Under the pieces are notes generated by a model. That model did not search any database. It worked only from the letters and a program-made list of their open reading frames with translations, and was not told the origin of the DNA. Source: Phoenix dactylifera (Eukaryota > Streptophyta > Magnoliopsida > Arecales > Arecaceae). From it: 64,000 bases of DNA. Position numbers and translations under genes: made by a program. Shown here piece after piece: positions 21,881-34,371 of this stretch (position 1 is the first letter of the stretch; every line of letters starts with the position of its first letter). Where the stretch lies: assembly GCF_009389715.1 (NCBI RefSeq), contig NW_024067681.1:1074001-1138000 (forward strand). Direction: 5' to 3'.

Positions 21881-23124
21881 CTCGGCGGGTGCTGTCGGGT
21901 CCGTGAGAAGCCCGAGCCCCCTTAAAGTTAAAAATGACTCCGCAGGTCGACGAGGAAGGGAAGCAGCCTACTCCACCATGCGAAGCATAACTCTAAGAAT
22001 GAAAGAGGTACATTCAACTGGACGCCCTCCTTGTCAAATTTTATTTACATATTGCTGAGCGGAATCTTAATGTTGGCGCCTTATCTCGCCCCAAAGTCGG
22101 GCCTCTCTAACGGGTCGGCTTAGGATCGACCTCCTAATTACATTATGCATGCACCGTTCGTCAAGTCTCCGAAACTGGTACAGAGGATTTCATAAATTAG
22201 TGCCCAACTCGGCTCTTCGACGTAAACTCCTACGTCCGGCTGAAAAAGTGGTCCCGGCCACGAATGTGCCAGCCAAACACGGGTACCAAGGCAATCTCTG
22301 GAAACCCCAGCCTTGCTCACCGAAGTCTCGGCAGAGTCCGAGAACAATAACTACGAAAACCTTCGGTAATAACCTGTCTATTGGCCCGCGCTCCCTCTGA
22401 GGGGTTTGGAGTTAAGTTCGGAGACCCGACTAAACTCCCCGATTAGCGGCACGCACAGACCTAGTCCGATCTTAGTTAAAGGGCTAAGGCCCGACCTCGA
22501 CGCCTTGGGACTTCCCTAAAGGCTAAACGCAATGACCTCCACGACTCCCAAATCCGAGCTATAGGACTTAGAGAAATTTTCTAAAAAACTCAAGACTCGG
22601 AGCTCCTCTTCGTCGGGATGACTGGAACCCGAGAAGGCTAAGGCGTAGCCCGGGAAGAAGGGCAACTTCGTTAAGCAGCCCGGAAATTAAAATGCAAAGC
22701 TAGGCCATCGAGGCGGTTCGCTAAGGCCCTGGCCTCGGTCACGACAACAGAGGGAAAGATGAACACGGAATGGCAAAAATACTTTTTCATTAACAAAGGG
22801 CCGGAAGGCCAATTACAAAATTGGAAGTCGGCCGCTCAAGGGCCGACCCCGGATACAATGAAAAAGAAAAGAAAAATATGCTAAGTCCTAAGCGGCGGGG
22901 GCCACATCCGGGGGGTCGTCCGGCACATTGATGACCTCAAGACCTTCCTCCGGAACAGGCTCGGGGTCGGGAGCAGGAGCTTCGGGCACCACCTCCGGGA
23001 CAACGTCCGTCTCGGCCGCCAGAGCTACCTCCATGACACCGTCCGCCTCGGCTACCCCCGTCGAAGGCTCGGCGGGGTCTTGCTCATATATTCCCGCCTC
23101 GGATGTCAGGATGGTGGGAAGGGC
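21881..23124. other. Retrotransposon spacer, non-coding
   Basis: This spacer lies between the tandem repeats and the 3' end of the antisense gene. It contains no open frame with a recognisable domain on either strand. Its composition (CGA-, CTC- and GGC-rich) matches the rest of the element. Confidence 0.6.
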
Positions 23125-25032
23125 TCACACGTCGGACCCCCAGCCCCGGTCCTCCCTCGGACGGACCGTCGAGAAGTCGTACTGAGGGCAGTACAGGCGC
23201 ACCTGCTCTCGGAAGTTCTCGAAGCCTCGGAGGAAACCGTCGACCGTCTCCTCCTCCAACATGTCGCGGAACTCTTGCGACTCTTTGAAGAGCTCCACGG
23301 CGTGCTCGGCTCGTTCGAGAGCCCTCCTCTCCCGGGCCTCAAGTTGCTCGAGTCGGAGGCGAAGGGCCCTCTCCTCATACTCGAGGGCCGCGACCCTGGC
23401 CTGGACCTCCCCCAAGCGCGCCTCCGTGCCGCGCATGGTTGCCTTGGTCATGGCGTGAGCCGCCTTCTCCTCCTCAAGCGCCCCCACCACGGCAAGGCGC
23501 TCGGCCTCGGTGGCCGCCCACCGAGCCTCGGCCGCGGCCGACACCGCTTCTAGCTCGGCGATTCTTTTCTTGGCCGGCTCCAGCTGCTGGCCGAGCTGCC
23601 GAACTTCTTCCCGATACCCGTGGGCGAGGAACGCCATGGTGTCGAGCTCGAGAATATGCTGAAAAAAAAAAAAAAAAGAAAGAAGAAGCGAGGGTATTGT
23701 GAGTTGAAAGGCACGTATGCACGCTAATAACTCCGGAAAATTAAGAAGGGAACTTACCCGGGCGGTGCTGCAGTAAGCACTGCCGGCGACCTCCTCCAGC
23801 GAAATCCCCCGGAACACGGCCCGGTCTGCTGGAAGCACTGCACGCCGCAACATGGAGCGTGCGACCTCGGCGTCCTGAAAGGCCGAGCTCCCCTCAGGAA
23901 TGGAAGAGTCCGGCTCAACCGACTCTTCTCGGAAAGCTCGGGAAGAGCTCGGCACGATCGAACCCGAGGTCCCGGAGCCGCTCGCCTCGGGGCCTCGGGC
24001 AGGCCCGGGTCCTGGCTGCTGCGGCCGGGCCGCGGACGATTCCCCCCGCCGGGCAAGGGGGGCAGGGCAAGGAGGGGCCGATGGGCCCGCACCACTGACC
24101 ACCCGCTCCCGCCTCGGGACGGCCGCAGGGGCCCCCGCCTCGGGGCCACTCGTCCCGGCCGACGAGGAAGCGCCGTCTGTCCTCGCCCTCCTCCGAGGCT
24201 GGGGATTAGCCCCCCCGGCCTCGGCCTCCCGCCTCCTCAGGCGGGAAAAAAGCGACGTGTTACTGGTCGGCATACGGGGAATATCTGAAATCAAAAATTT
24301 TGTTAAGTGTCAGGCCAGTGGCAGTAAAAGCGAAAGACAAAGAGTGAAAATAACGTAGCCGCCCTTACCCTCGGGGCGCGCCGAGCTCAGACCCACGCTC
24401 GCCAGGGCGTCCTCCCGCAGGAGCTCGGTCAGGTCGTTGTCCCTCCCGAGGGCTCGCACAGAGTCTAGGATCCTCAGCTCCCTCCCCGTGGGCTCGGAGA
24501 GTCTGTTGAGGGCCTTCAGCCGTGGGTGTCCCCACCTCGGCTCAAACCCCCAAGGCGCCGCGGACGCCAGGAAGAAAAACTTCAACTTCCACTCATGGAT
24601 CGAGGAAGGGGCGCCCCGGAAGAGTGACATACCGCCCCGAAAGGCGAAATATAGCCACCCTGCGTCCGCCGGGTTCTTCTTTAACAGAAAACACCGGCGG
24701 AAAAGGCCTACTGTGATCGGGATCCCGTGCCCGAGGCACAGGGACAAAAACCCGATTATGGTCCTCCATGAGTTCGGAGCCAACTGCGCCGGGACGAGCT
24801 GGTACTCGGCCAGCAAGCTGCTCACGAACCCATGGGTGGGAAAACGCAGGCCCGCCCAGAGTGTCTCGCGGTAAACCGCGATCCGACCTGGGGGCGGCTG
24901 CGTCACCCTGTCCCTCGGCCCTGCGGTTTCAAGACGAAACCCGGGCTGGAAGAAGAAACGGGAGCGGATTGTCTCCAGTTCCTCCTCTGACATATTCGAC
25001 CCAACTTCTTCGGGACCGAGGCCCATTCTCAC
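23125..25032 (-). CDS. Spliced antisense extra ORF of the Tat element (putative gypsy-type transposon / Transposase_28-like protein)
   Basis: Three exons on the minus strand, at 25032-24369, 24284-23758 and 23658-23125 (TGA stop), give about 574 residues. Introns are short (84 and 99 bp), with donors GTAAGG and GTAAGTT and acceptors TTTCAG and T-tract plus CAG. Phases agree across both joins. The N-terminal 220 residues (NMSEEELETIRSRF, FVSSLLAEYQLVPAQLAPNS, FLSLCLGHGIPITVGLFRRC, GWLYFAFRGG, FFFLASAAPWGF) match the plant family annotated as putative gypsy type transposon, as I recall Pfam Transposase_28. The middle is Ser/Pro/Gly/Arg-rich and probably disordered. The last exon is a charged coiled coil (EEVRQLGQQL to ALERAEHAVELF) with a FREQVRLYCPQYDFS tail. 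No function is established. The start at 25032 is the first ATG of the frame; the inner ATG of MSEEELETIR at about 24993 is an alternative. Confidence 0.82.
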
Positions 25033-25247
25033 AGAAGAATGGAGTAAAAATTAAGAGCAGAAAATGGAAGTTGGCGAGGAGAAGAAAAGAGGAAACTCTA
25101 GTGAAAACTGGAAGAAAACCTACTGGACATTGCCGGAAATTGCTCCGGGCACCGCCGGCAAAATTCGGTTGAGGGAGAAAACAAGGGGAAAAAGACGACG
25201 AAAATGAGGGGAAGCCAAACAAGACCTTTAGGGCAGACTCGTGGGGT

Positions 25248-25255
25248 TTATATAG
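25248..25255 (-). promoter_or_regulatory. TATA box candidate for the antisense gene
   Basis: On the minus strand the sequence reads ggtctatataaacccc, a strong plant TATA context. It is about 215 bp upstream of the antisense start codon at 25032, in non-coding element DNA. This spacing leaves a normal 5' leader of roughly 185 bp. Confidence 0.6.
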
Positions 25256-25920
25256 ACCCCCCTGACGGCCCAGATCGATGGGGTCGGTTCCCATCCCCCG
25301 ATCGGGCTGCGCCACGTGGCGACCTCTGAGGCCGAGGCACTGCATCCACTCCGGATCAATAAATCGAATACGAAATCAAAGTGTTGTCCCATCGGATCTC
25401 GGGACCTCATTATGGGTCCACAGAATCCCACCGCCTCGAAGAATGAGCGGACGGCACCCCCGCTCCCCTCGTTTAATAAAATCTGGGACACGTGGAGCCC
25501 CAGTGTGGCCTCCACTCCCCCGAAATTATGACCCGGTAACACGAAATCGGAAGCGTCCGACCCCTGGTCATGCCGCGTGTCCGTTTTGAAACCCGAAATG
25601 GCATGCTCATTGATGAGCGGGAACTCTCGATTGTGGGGCCGAGGCGCCGCCTCGTTGAACCCGAGGACCCTCATCCTGGGTCCGCCTCGCAAAGCAACCT
25701 CGGTAATCCAAGAGACACCGCCCCCGCTATAGTCGCCTCGAAAGACGTAGGGATATGGACCCCATCATTAATTCGCCGAACAAAGTAACCTCGAAACGCC
25801 CAAGGGCGCAGGTCCTACCATGAAAATTCCAAGAAACATGAGGGTGCGGACGAAGTTCGCCCCTCAACTTTAACGATGGACTTTACTTCCTACGTCCGAG
25901 CCCACAAGCCGCTCGAACTC
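25256..25920. other. Retrotransposon 3' spacer
   Basis: Non-coding element DNA between the antisense promoter candidate and the polypurine tract. It may contain upstream control sequence for the antisense gene. I saw no domain in any frame. Confidence 0.5.
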
Positions 25921-25936
25921 GGAAGTCGGGGGGTAG
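25921..25936 (+). promoter_or_regulatory. Polypurine tract
   Basis: The sequence ggaagtcggggggtag ends directly at the TG of the 3' LTR, the position expected for the plus-strand primer. Confidence 0.8.
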
Positions 25937-26902
25937 TGTTGGGGGAATAAGGTTTTCCCCCCAAATGACACGAATGCCCCTAAGAAGCCGCACAATCGTC
26001 GACCCTGGAAGGCCGAAGTCGGCATCCGAACTCGGAACCTCCGACCTAAGAGAAACCCCAATGTCCGAGGCCTACTTTTGTCAGCCACCTACTACGGCCG
26101 TACGTCTCCGAGGTCCGGCCAGAGACCGTACTATGACGCCCCTCCGGCATTTATTGCGCATGACCGCTGTGATCCTCCGGCACACTCCACAATAAATGCG
26201 GATCTCCGGCTTACTCCACAATAAATGTGGATCTCCGGCTTACTCCACAATAAATGCGGATCTCCGGCTTACTCCACAATAAATGTGGATCTCCGGCTCA
26301 CTCAACAATTAATGCACGTGACTCCTGTCATCTACGGACTCCCAGCTCTCCACGGCAAATAAGCCCAGCAGAGTCTAGTCGACTGTGATAAGTCTCTGAT
26401 CTCGGTCATACCTCCGACACTGATGCAATAAATTCGCCTGGTAGCGTGCTAGTTCGGGTTGTACGACGCCCTCATCGCTGACATCAGTGCAATGATTCGC
26501 CTGACCAAGCGCCGACCTGAACGACATGCCGAGCCGTACTACGGCTTCGCCCCGTTACATCGCAGGTAAACCGACCCCCGGTCTATAAAAGGGGGTTGGA
26601 AAATCGATACTCGGGACAAGCACTGTTGACCTCTACTCTACACGATTTGCCCCCTCCCTGACTTGAGCGTCGGAGGGCCGGCGCCGGAAGACCCGGCCAC
26701 CGGTCCGTGTGCAGGCACCCAGACGGAGGACGCCGCCCACTGTCGGATCGTCGCCCAGCCACGGGAACCAGCCGCTCCTTCTCTCCGATCGCCCCAGACG
26801 GAGGACGCCGCCCGTCGACGGACCACCGCCTCGCCGTGAGTAACCACCTTCCGCTCCCTCTCCTCGACCGAAGATTGCCCCCGGGTCCAATTTCCAGCAA
26901 CA
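25937..26902 (+). repeat. 3' LTR (966 bp)
   Basis: It matches 14210-15162 end to end. By eye eight single-base differences are seen, all transitions. There is one 13-bp insertion at 26761-26773 (acgggaaccagcc), which repeats the flanking cagcc. The TATA box is at 26584-26590 and the 29-bp tandem units are at 26184-26299. Confidence 0.95.
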
Positions 26903-26907
26903 ATAGC
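26903..26907 (+). repeat. Target site duplication ATAGC (right)
   Basis: Matches 14205-14209 and directly follows the terminal CA of the 3' LTR. Confidence 0.9.
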
Positions 26908-27179
26908 TACTAAAAAAAAAAAACAAAAAGAGCTGATATATTAGAACATGAATACAACATCACAGCTTTGGTAGATGGAGAAAAGAATTATCACGTTCAC
27001 CTCACCATCAATGATCAATCTATGTATATGCTTGGTATCATCATTCTCCTTCCTTGGCTTAGTAGAATATATTGCAAAGCATACTCTTGTTGCATATCAA
27101 ATGTAAAAGATACAAGATAGGTGTAACAATAAATGCTTGTTATGTTTTGATGGGCTGCTTCTCCGATTCTTTACCAACA

Positions 27180-27710
27180 TTAACCAAGCTTGGCTGATGG
27201 TGATTTGAAGAGTTTATGGGATGAGATGATGAGGGTCTATCAGCCTAACGTCCAGATGACTCCTTTTGAAGCTTTGGATGGAAGAAAATATAGACCTTCA
27301 ATTTGTTGAGATGATGTGGGTGAGAGAAAATTATTAGACCCAGAGATTGTTCAGCAAACAATGGATAAGATCCAATTCATCCAGATGCAGCTCCTCACTG
27401 CTTAGAGTAGACAAAAGAATTATGCTAATAATAGGAGATAATTAAATTTTCAAAGAGAAGATCATGTGTTTCTCAAAGCATCTCTTACGAAGGGTGCAAC
27501 GAGATTTGAAGTTCGAGAAAACTTGAATTCGAGATATATGGGGCCCTTCAAGATATTAGATAAGACCGAAGAGGTGGCCTATCATTTGGCTCTTCCTCCA
27601 AGTTTGGTAGAGCTGCATGATGTGTTCCATGTCTTTATGCTAAAGAAGTATATATCAGATCCTAGTCATGTAATCATGTTCAAACACCTATAGCTTATTG
27701 AGGATCTCTC
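27180..27710 (+). pseudogene. Relic of a second Ty3/gypsy pol (integrase C-terminal region)
   Basis: The translation carries a string of motifs in the order of chromovirus-type pol 3' ends: SLWDEMMRVYQPNVQMTPFE, ALDGRKYRPSIC, DDVGERKLLDPEIVQQT, SRQKNYANNR, DHVFLKASLTKG, SRYMGPFKIL, VAYHLALPPSL, HDVFHVFMLKKYI and DPSHVI, then LIEDLSY after a stop. At least four in-frame stops interrupt it (for example TGA after RPSIC and TAG after QLLTA). It belongs to a different gypsy lineage from the 12.7-kb element next to it (single-chromodomain type, possibly Tekay/Del). No reverse transcriptase is left. Confidence 0.85.
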
Positions 27711-30237
27711 TTATTTTCTTCTCTATGCCCGAGCCCTATCTCTTGGACTTTCAACCGGCCAAGATCCTATCCCACCGCCTCTTCTCTTTTGTTTTGCCTC
27801 TTTTACGCCAGTTGCCACTTACTGGCTACGGACCCACTGTCACCCATGACGCAGCCTCTAACCACCACCAGACTTATTTTCCCTTCCATATTTTCCCTCT
27901 ATTTCAAGAGAGTTTTCTTGTTCATGCCCCTTCTTCCCCTCTTCAATTCCCTCTTCTTTCATTCACACTTTCTCTCTCTGCATATCTCTCTCATTGCACC
28001 CTATCGGTGACCATAGGAGGTTATCTGAGTACACTCCCTAATTTGGGTCCAGACTGAGCCTAATCCTAACCATTTAGCTTAATTTCCTTTTAACTGCAAC
28101 ATTAAATCTAACCCAAGAATCTCAATTTGATTAGGTGGAAATTAGGACTAGGATAGCTGGTAGGCATGATCGGGACTACTCCTTCATATTTAGGTAACTA
28201 CGAACTCTATTTTATTGAGTAATGGTTATGTCAGTGCTAGGTTAAAGTTAATTATTAGATCTAAGGGGTCATCGAGACCTTTGGATATTAGGTTAGATTT
28301 GGTTGTGTGGACAAAGATTGGACCCTACCTTGGGGCCGTTACCAATCCACGAACCTAGAGATCCTTAATATATATGCTAAGACTCTTTTTTTTAATGATA
28401 TCTTTTGCTTTAGAAGCGAATCTAACCATTAGGGAATACTTTTGTATCGGTCACGCCTAATATAATGAGAGAGTTTCTTGTGCCCTGTAAGTTGAGCTGT
28501 AAGTACGTCTATTTTAATATCTTCTCGTATACATGATTTGTTTTATATATTGAAATTTAACTCTGCATATTATCCGTATATCTATATATTATACGTTGTG
28601 TATGCTTTGCATAAATATGAAATTCTAAAAATACATGATCAAGCATTGAAATGATTTATTAGGGTATTAATTTGCATTATTGTTGCATTGGTATATTGTC
28701 TATTTTATTCGTGATGATGATTTGTTCTCTAGCCTAACTATGATCACACAAGTCAAGATCTAGTCTCCTTCCTGGCTTCCAGTGGGACAATCATCAGTGC
28801 ATGTTGATTGATGGCATATTAAAGTTGGGAGCTAGTTTTTTTGGGGCCACATCAGTAGGGTGATCACTAACACATGCTATTACAAAGCATATTTTTCAAA
28901 TGATCTCAGAGCTAGTCTCCTTCCTGGTCTCCAGTAAAGGGATCAATGGCGCATATCGATTGAAGGCATATTGTAGTCAAAAGTTAATCTCTTCCAGAAT
29001 TTGCCATGGGCTGATCATGGTCATTATCGTAAAGATTAGAAGAGAATGTGAATGGTTAAATACATCGATTTGAAATTTTAATTTTTGATCAGATGCATTA
29101 AATATTTTTGAAATATATATTTTATGTTCTTCATCATTCTTCTAATTATAACTAAAACTCTTATATTATAAGAATTGACATACTACGGTTAATTGAACTA
29201 GACATAGAGGTAGCTTAGAAGGGTTTTTAGCTCACTTTTGTTTCTTTTACCTATTTCATATGCCGATAATTAATGCGGATAGGATCTTAGGTCGGATTTA
29301 CAATCAATCCTCCTTTTTTTTTTTTTTAAACAAAATGATATACAGTCGAGTTCAAAAATTTGCTGAACTTTATTTTATGTATATTTATTATTGTAAGAAG
29401 TCTTAATATCTTAGTTACCTGCACTGTTACTATATGTACTTTTTTTTTTTTTTGCATATCCTATGGGGCACACTTCATAGGTATTCGGCTGTATGTCGCA
29501 TGCCCATGCAAGTGAGATGAGGCATGACAATTTGCCCAATTAAAAGAGCGTCCTTCTCGATCGAATAGGCCGGCGGGGCTAATCAGGGGACCCCCGACCA
29601 AGTTTCTGAATGAGGCCACGACGTCCCCTCACTCTTCTTTCGGCCGGCAGCCATGGATAGAATTGACAAGAAAACCAGAAAAATGAATCTCTGTTTTCAT
29701 GTTTTATCCTATCGTTACGTATTGATTGAGGTTTAGATAGATTTTGTCTTGACTTTCGTACCTCAAAGTGTGATTCTGCTGCATCCTATCACTTCCAGGA
29801 ATTTTTGATTACCGATTCGCTCTTGAGCTGCTATTTCTTTAGCAACTTCTATCTCTTACTAATATTTGGGGTTTGTGAGAGCATCTACTACACCAGAGAT
29901 AATCTCCATACAACTATACCATGACAGCTTTTTGGCCACCTTTTTGAGGAATCCATATCGCTTTGTCTCTTAATTATTGTAGCCGATGTGGTTGTGACTG
30001 ACGTGTGAGAGCACTGAATGTTAGCTCAGTTAAGAGTTCTCAATTATTGAAGCTACCCTCACCCTGTGTGTCAGTGTGTGTGCTTGAGTGAGTGAGTGAG
30101 AGAGAGAGAGAGAGAGATTGTTATACTGTTATTGTGAAAGAGGAAGGGCTGAATTGCTTCAGAAGCAGAATTCTTTAATCGAATACAAGAGCTGGTGGAG
30201 CATAATATTTTCGGTTCATATCATATCATTATTACAT
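27711..30237. other. Intergenic, probably old retroelement 3' DNA
   Basis: No exon recognised. The first about 400 bp after the gypsy relic are CT-rich and may be its degraded 3' LTR region. Two partial repeats of agctagtctccttcctgg occur near 28750 and 28910, about 160 bp apart. At 30070-30117 there is a compound (GT), GTGA and GA microsatellite just 3' of the PILS gene. Confidence 0.4.
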
Positions 30238-32581
30238 TTAGGACAAGATCCACATAAATATTGTCGACCAAACTGTAAGTGCAATGGCAGCAACCAAGTA
30301 GGTCCACAGGAAGATGACAGAGCACTCTTCCTTACCTGCATCAAACAACTGAGCCATGGTACCTGCATTCCATTTCCAATCTTTAGTCCCATCATCAGAA
30401 ACTAGAGACATTTCTGTTCTTCTGATTAGATGGCCAATGCATTCATATGCTGTAAAATTTACTACTGAAAGAAGATTAGTAAACATAAGCATTTATACCA
30501 ATAGACATGGCGGGTGGCAGAGTGAACTGTATCAGTAACATGTATTGGAAGAGGGGAGATGGTGGCAGGAACCCAAGCTCTCCTGCTGCTTCTACCACGG
30601 CAATCCCGAAGAGGGGAAGGATCACATACCTCACACAGATAATTGCTACAATTTCCACAGGCTTTACTGCTGATCCACGGATCCCTGTTTATATTTATCA
30701 AGGAAGATCAGTGTATGTTTCGGGTACAAGTTACAGAGTTCTTAAGCTTTCAGTAAAATAACAAGATGAAGTTTCTTGAGCCTTCACTGAAGAACAGCTC
30801 ACCTGGGGTTAGGTTGCCTCCAAGAATTAGAGTGGCGCAAGGTATCGAACCATCCCTGCGACGAAGACTCCACAGAGTAAGATAAGAAAATATGGAAAGT
30901 CTGCATGAGTTGAGAGGAAGACCAGAACAAGTGTTGAGATTATTTAGATAGTGATGAAACAGGATAGCAGTTACCCTAGTAATGAGATGGAGTCCTGAAT
31001 CACCCTAAGTGGAGCAGTGGCTCCTATGATAAGTGATTTTAACCATGGTATCATGCCAATGACAAGGCCAAAAATCTGCGAAAGGTAAAGAATTGTTGAT
31101 CAACACAAGTTTTATACTAACATTGATGAATGGACTGTATATATAAAAAAAATATTACTGCGGCAATAGTTGGTGGTGCTAGCAATTCATTTGAAATCTG
31201 GTGTAGAGTTGCTTTTAGGCTCATCCAGAAATTCACCTTATTTTCACTACCCTCTCCTTTGGATAACAGTGGGACAATCTGCATAGTGAAATATCTCAAA
31301 GATAATTCAATCAATTGGATTCATTTGTTTCTTTCTATTCATCATCATCATCATCATCACCATCTCTTAAACATAATTAGAATCAATCATTTACTTCTTA
31401 TGCTAAGAAGATTTTTATAATTAAAATTGTTATCTTATTTATGAATTCCAGGACATTGAGAACTGGTACATAGTACTTACACTTTGATGTTGTGCAGCTC
31501 CATCAGTAGGTTTAGTTGGTGGCAGAAGCAAAGCTTCCTGATCCCTACGTCCTTCTTTGTACTGGTTTTGAGCTTCCACACTGGTCATTGAATCATTTTC
31601 AGGAAATTGTATCCCATTTTCACTATGGATTTTTTCATGAAGAACACTCGATTTCCGCATAAGACTGTAGGTATGTGACCATATGAAGAAATTCCCTAGC
31701 TGCATGAACAAGAGTGAGATGTCTACAATTTTTGAGAGAGAAACCATTGGAAATATTTGCCTTCGGGTAATCTTGATTGTTTTCGAAATTGTTGTTATTA
31801 TCTTATCTCTGAACTATAAGCACCATGTTATGGCTACTTACTACATAGAGTGGAAGACATTACCGCCATCGAAAAAGATGCATAGGAAAGTCCCAGGGTT
31901 TTGCAATCACTGGACTCCCCAAATGGATTTCTATCTTCATTGCAGATTGCTGGGATAATGATCAAGAGCAAAGTTCCCAGGTTACCTGCATTTGGATGCT
32001 AGAGGACTAAGATTATGTCTGCAAACGGCCAAGACCGCAGATCCGTTCATCAAATTTTCAGTCATAGAATGAGAATTATTTACCAGCTGAGCAGCTAGCA
32101 ATTACAAGGCCTTCAAGATGATGCTCGGGTTTCAAGATCTTCACCACTACCCATCCAAGGATTCCTCCAATTGAGAATATGATGCCAATATTAATGGGCA
32201 TAAACCACCTTAGAAGGTCAGAAGATTGAGTCATTTTGAAACAAATTGTCACTTAGGAGACTAGGAATCAGATGACTTACCAAGAAAGGATGTCTTGGAG
32301 AGTAATCGTTTCAGATAGGCTCGCAAACACGAGGGCTGGGGAGAACACGGCAAACACGATCTGTATATCAAATGCATATTAACAACAAGAAGCGAAAAAA
32401 ATCATAATCAGGGAGATTTAAACAACACATTATTTCTTCTGAAAACCTTGTTCACATCTCTTAGCGCATTGGTTGACAGGATATTAATATACCCAGATGC
32501 CAGAAAGGCTCCAAGCAGGCCTACAAGCAAGACCTGCAAGTTTGGCATGGATGCCACCATTAACAGGGACCAGAACCCCAT
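30238..32581 (-). CDS. PILS: PIN-LIKES (PILS) auxin efflux carrier family protein
   Basis: PILS proteins are ER-membrane auxin carriers that lower nuclear auxin signalling. Ten exons on the minus strand: 32581-32447, 32360-32281, 32208-32084, 31985-31864, 31699-31481, 31278-31159, 31075-30975, 30855-30803, 30684-30499 and 30362-30238. All are GT-AG with phases that close exactly, giving 421 residues, normal for the family. Exon 1 reads MGFWSLLMVASMPNLQVLLV. Later hallmarks are FSPALVFASL (exon 2), GWVVVKILKP (exon 3), NLGTLLLIIIPAICNED (exon 4), a hydrophilic central loop at residues about 165-227, NELLAPPTIAA (exon 6), LILGGNLTPG (exon 8), RYVILPLFGI (exon 9), and the last span ending FMWILS. 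Hydrophobic blocks on both sides of the loop fit the two five-helix halves. The ATG has no competing upstream in-frame start. Untranslated leader exons probably lie upstream, out to about 33.9 kb. The member number cannot be given. Confidence 0.93.
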
Positions 32582-34060
32582 CTTCCTTTCCCTCTCCTTC
32601 CTCCTCTGTTGCTGAATAGCAAGCTGTCTCTAGAGTCAAGAATCACAATGCTTAAGCTTGGATCAGCCTCAAGAATTCTTGTAGAGGAACAAAGAGATCC
32701 TGTTGAAACACTCTTGTAAGCTCATTTGGTAGTCTCTTTGTATTTCTTTCATTATAAAATTCATATAGTTTCCAAATGGTGGCATCTTTAGATTGCTCAG
32801 AGGTTACTGGTAAAGGTCATTCTAGTTTCAGCAGATCTGCTGTGTCACACTGATGCAATTTTATCAACTAAATTATAAAACATTCCTGCAACCCTGTGTC
32901 TGTGTGCTGGCCAGTGGTGGACATACTTGCTCTGGGGCCACAAAAAGTACCTGGTGTCTATAATTGATCCTTCCCTAAAAATTGCAAGTGGTTGGTTTTA
33001 AAACATCTTGATTCCTTTTTCTTAGTTACATGCTAACTAGTTGTTCTGGAAATGATACCATGCTGGTGTCTAATCCCTATCCTATCCAGTTTTGAACTGT
33101 TCAACAGCAACAGTACCATAATAAAAAATAGTGATTGCAAGATTTGAAACCTTACTCTCTAGCAAAAAACCATAGTTCTTGAAGCTCTCTCTATTTTCTT
33201 TTTTGGTACAAGCCACCAGAAAATCTACTGTGAGCGCAGGGAAACAAATAAGATTAAATCCGGCATGATGCCTTCTTTATAATATTTCCACTCCACCTAA
33301 ACCATTGAATTATGTGATATACTGACCAAGCTGTATTCTCCGAAATATGTCTTCCAATATCGGTCTTTCTTGTTTATCATGTGATCATGCCTTTGCTGCA
33401 AAAACCATTAGGCAATTATTGAGAAATATAGCTCCCTTTCAATCAAAAAAAGAATTATTGGGAAATATAGACAGAATATAAGTAAATTCAATGATGACAC
33501 TCATTTTTTTTCTTTCAAAAAAGAACAAAGCTAAGATGTTATTATGTATTATCCAACAACCATCACATGTCTGTATTATATTATTGTCTTCTTACTAAAG
33601 TAAGAAAACTATATATTATATGGAAAAGCTGGCGATCATACGTGTGTAGTATATCATGATTTAAGAAAAAAAATATTTAAAAAAGAGAAGATGATGATCT
33701 CTTTTATATAGAGAATTAGAAAGATGTAGAGAACATAAAACTACAAAGATTTCATATGCAGTATGAATTTATCGTATAGCGAGCGAGCGAGCGAGCGAGA
33801 GAGAGAGAGAGAGAGGGGGGGGGGGGGGGAGGCGCTAACCAGGGAGCTGGTCTTGAGTTGAGGTAGAGCAGAGAAGAGATGGGCAGTGGAATTGGAAAAG
33901 ATATAGAGGAGGAAGAAGGAGATGGGGAAAGAATATTACTTGGACCAGAGAGGAATCCATTTGGAGATACTGAGCTTGTCAGAGTAGAGAGATGTCATGT
34001 ATGAAAAAGACTGAGGAAGAGGAAGCATGGCTTAATTTTATAGGCATCGTATAGTTATAG
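32582..34060 (-). other. Upstream and leader region of the PILS gene
   Basis: Non-coding. Conservation with the relic at 12.0-14.2 kb (blocks at 32680-32710, 33330-33435 and 33795-33855) shows it was part of the same duplicated gene unit. This fits 5' UTR exons and introns plus promoter. A GCGA/GA repeat followed by a G-run sits at 33780-33830. Confidence 0.5.
33779..33830 (+). repeat. (GCGA)n(GA)n(G)n microsatellite
   Basis: Five gcga units, a GA run of about nine units, then about 15 G. It lies in the upstream region of the PILS gene. Confidence 0.9.
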
Positions 34061-34371
34061 GCATCGAGAGGTTCTGCCTAAAGGAAGCCGAGAGACGGAT
34101 AACGGACGGAGAATTTTGCTCGCGTTTCAAAAAGTTTGTGAGATAAAAGAAACGGGATAATATTATACGATCCACGGCTGATACCACCGCTGCTGCAGTG
34201 GGACCCCCTCTTAATTTTGTCTTTCTTAGCAGCCATCGCTCTCCAAACGGATAGATTACGAAGGAACAATGGAGACAAGAAGAGGCGCAAGAATGATGAA
34301 AACGATGCCTTACAAATTTAAAGAGGTGAGAAGAGAGTTATTTGCTTATATAATTAGATATTGTTGACGCC

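Larger units (their letters stand above)
14210..26902 (+). mobile_element. Ty3/gypsy LTR retrotransposon, Tat-type lineage, 12.7 kb
   Basis: A complete-ended element: 5' LTR 14210-15162, primer-binding-like site at 15163, gag-pol 15196-20536, repeat-rich spacer 20540-21880, antisense gene 23125-25032, polypurine tract just before 25937, 3' LTR 25937-26902, and ATAGC target duplications on both sides. The order protease, reverse transcriptase, RNase H and integrase defines Ty3/gypsy. A second archaeal-like RNase H and an extra antisense ORF are known features of the Tat lineage. By eye the LTRs differ at eight transitions and one 13-bp indel over about 953 bp, so insertion is recent on an evolutionary scale. 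Integrase is broken by two stops and a deletion, so this copy cannot be autonomous. Confidence 0.95.
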
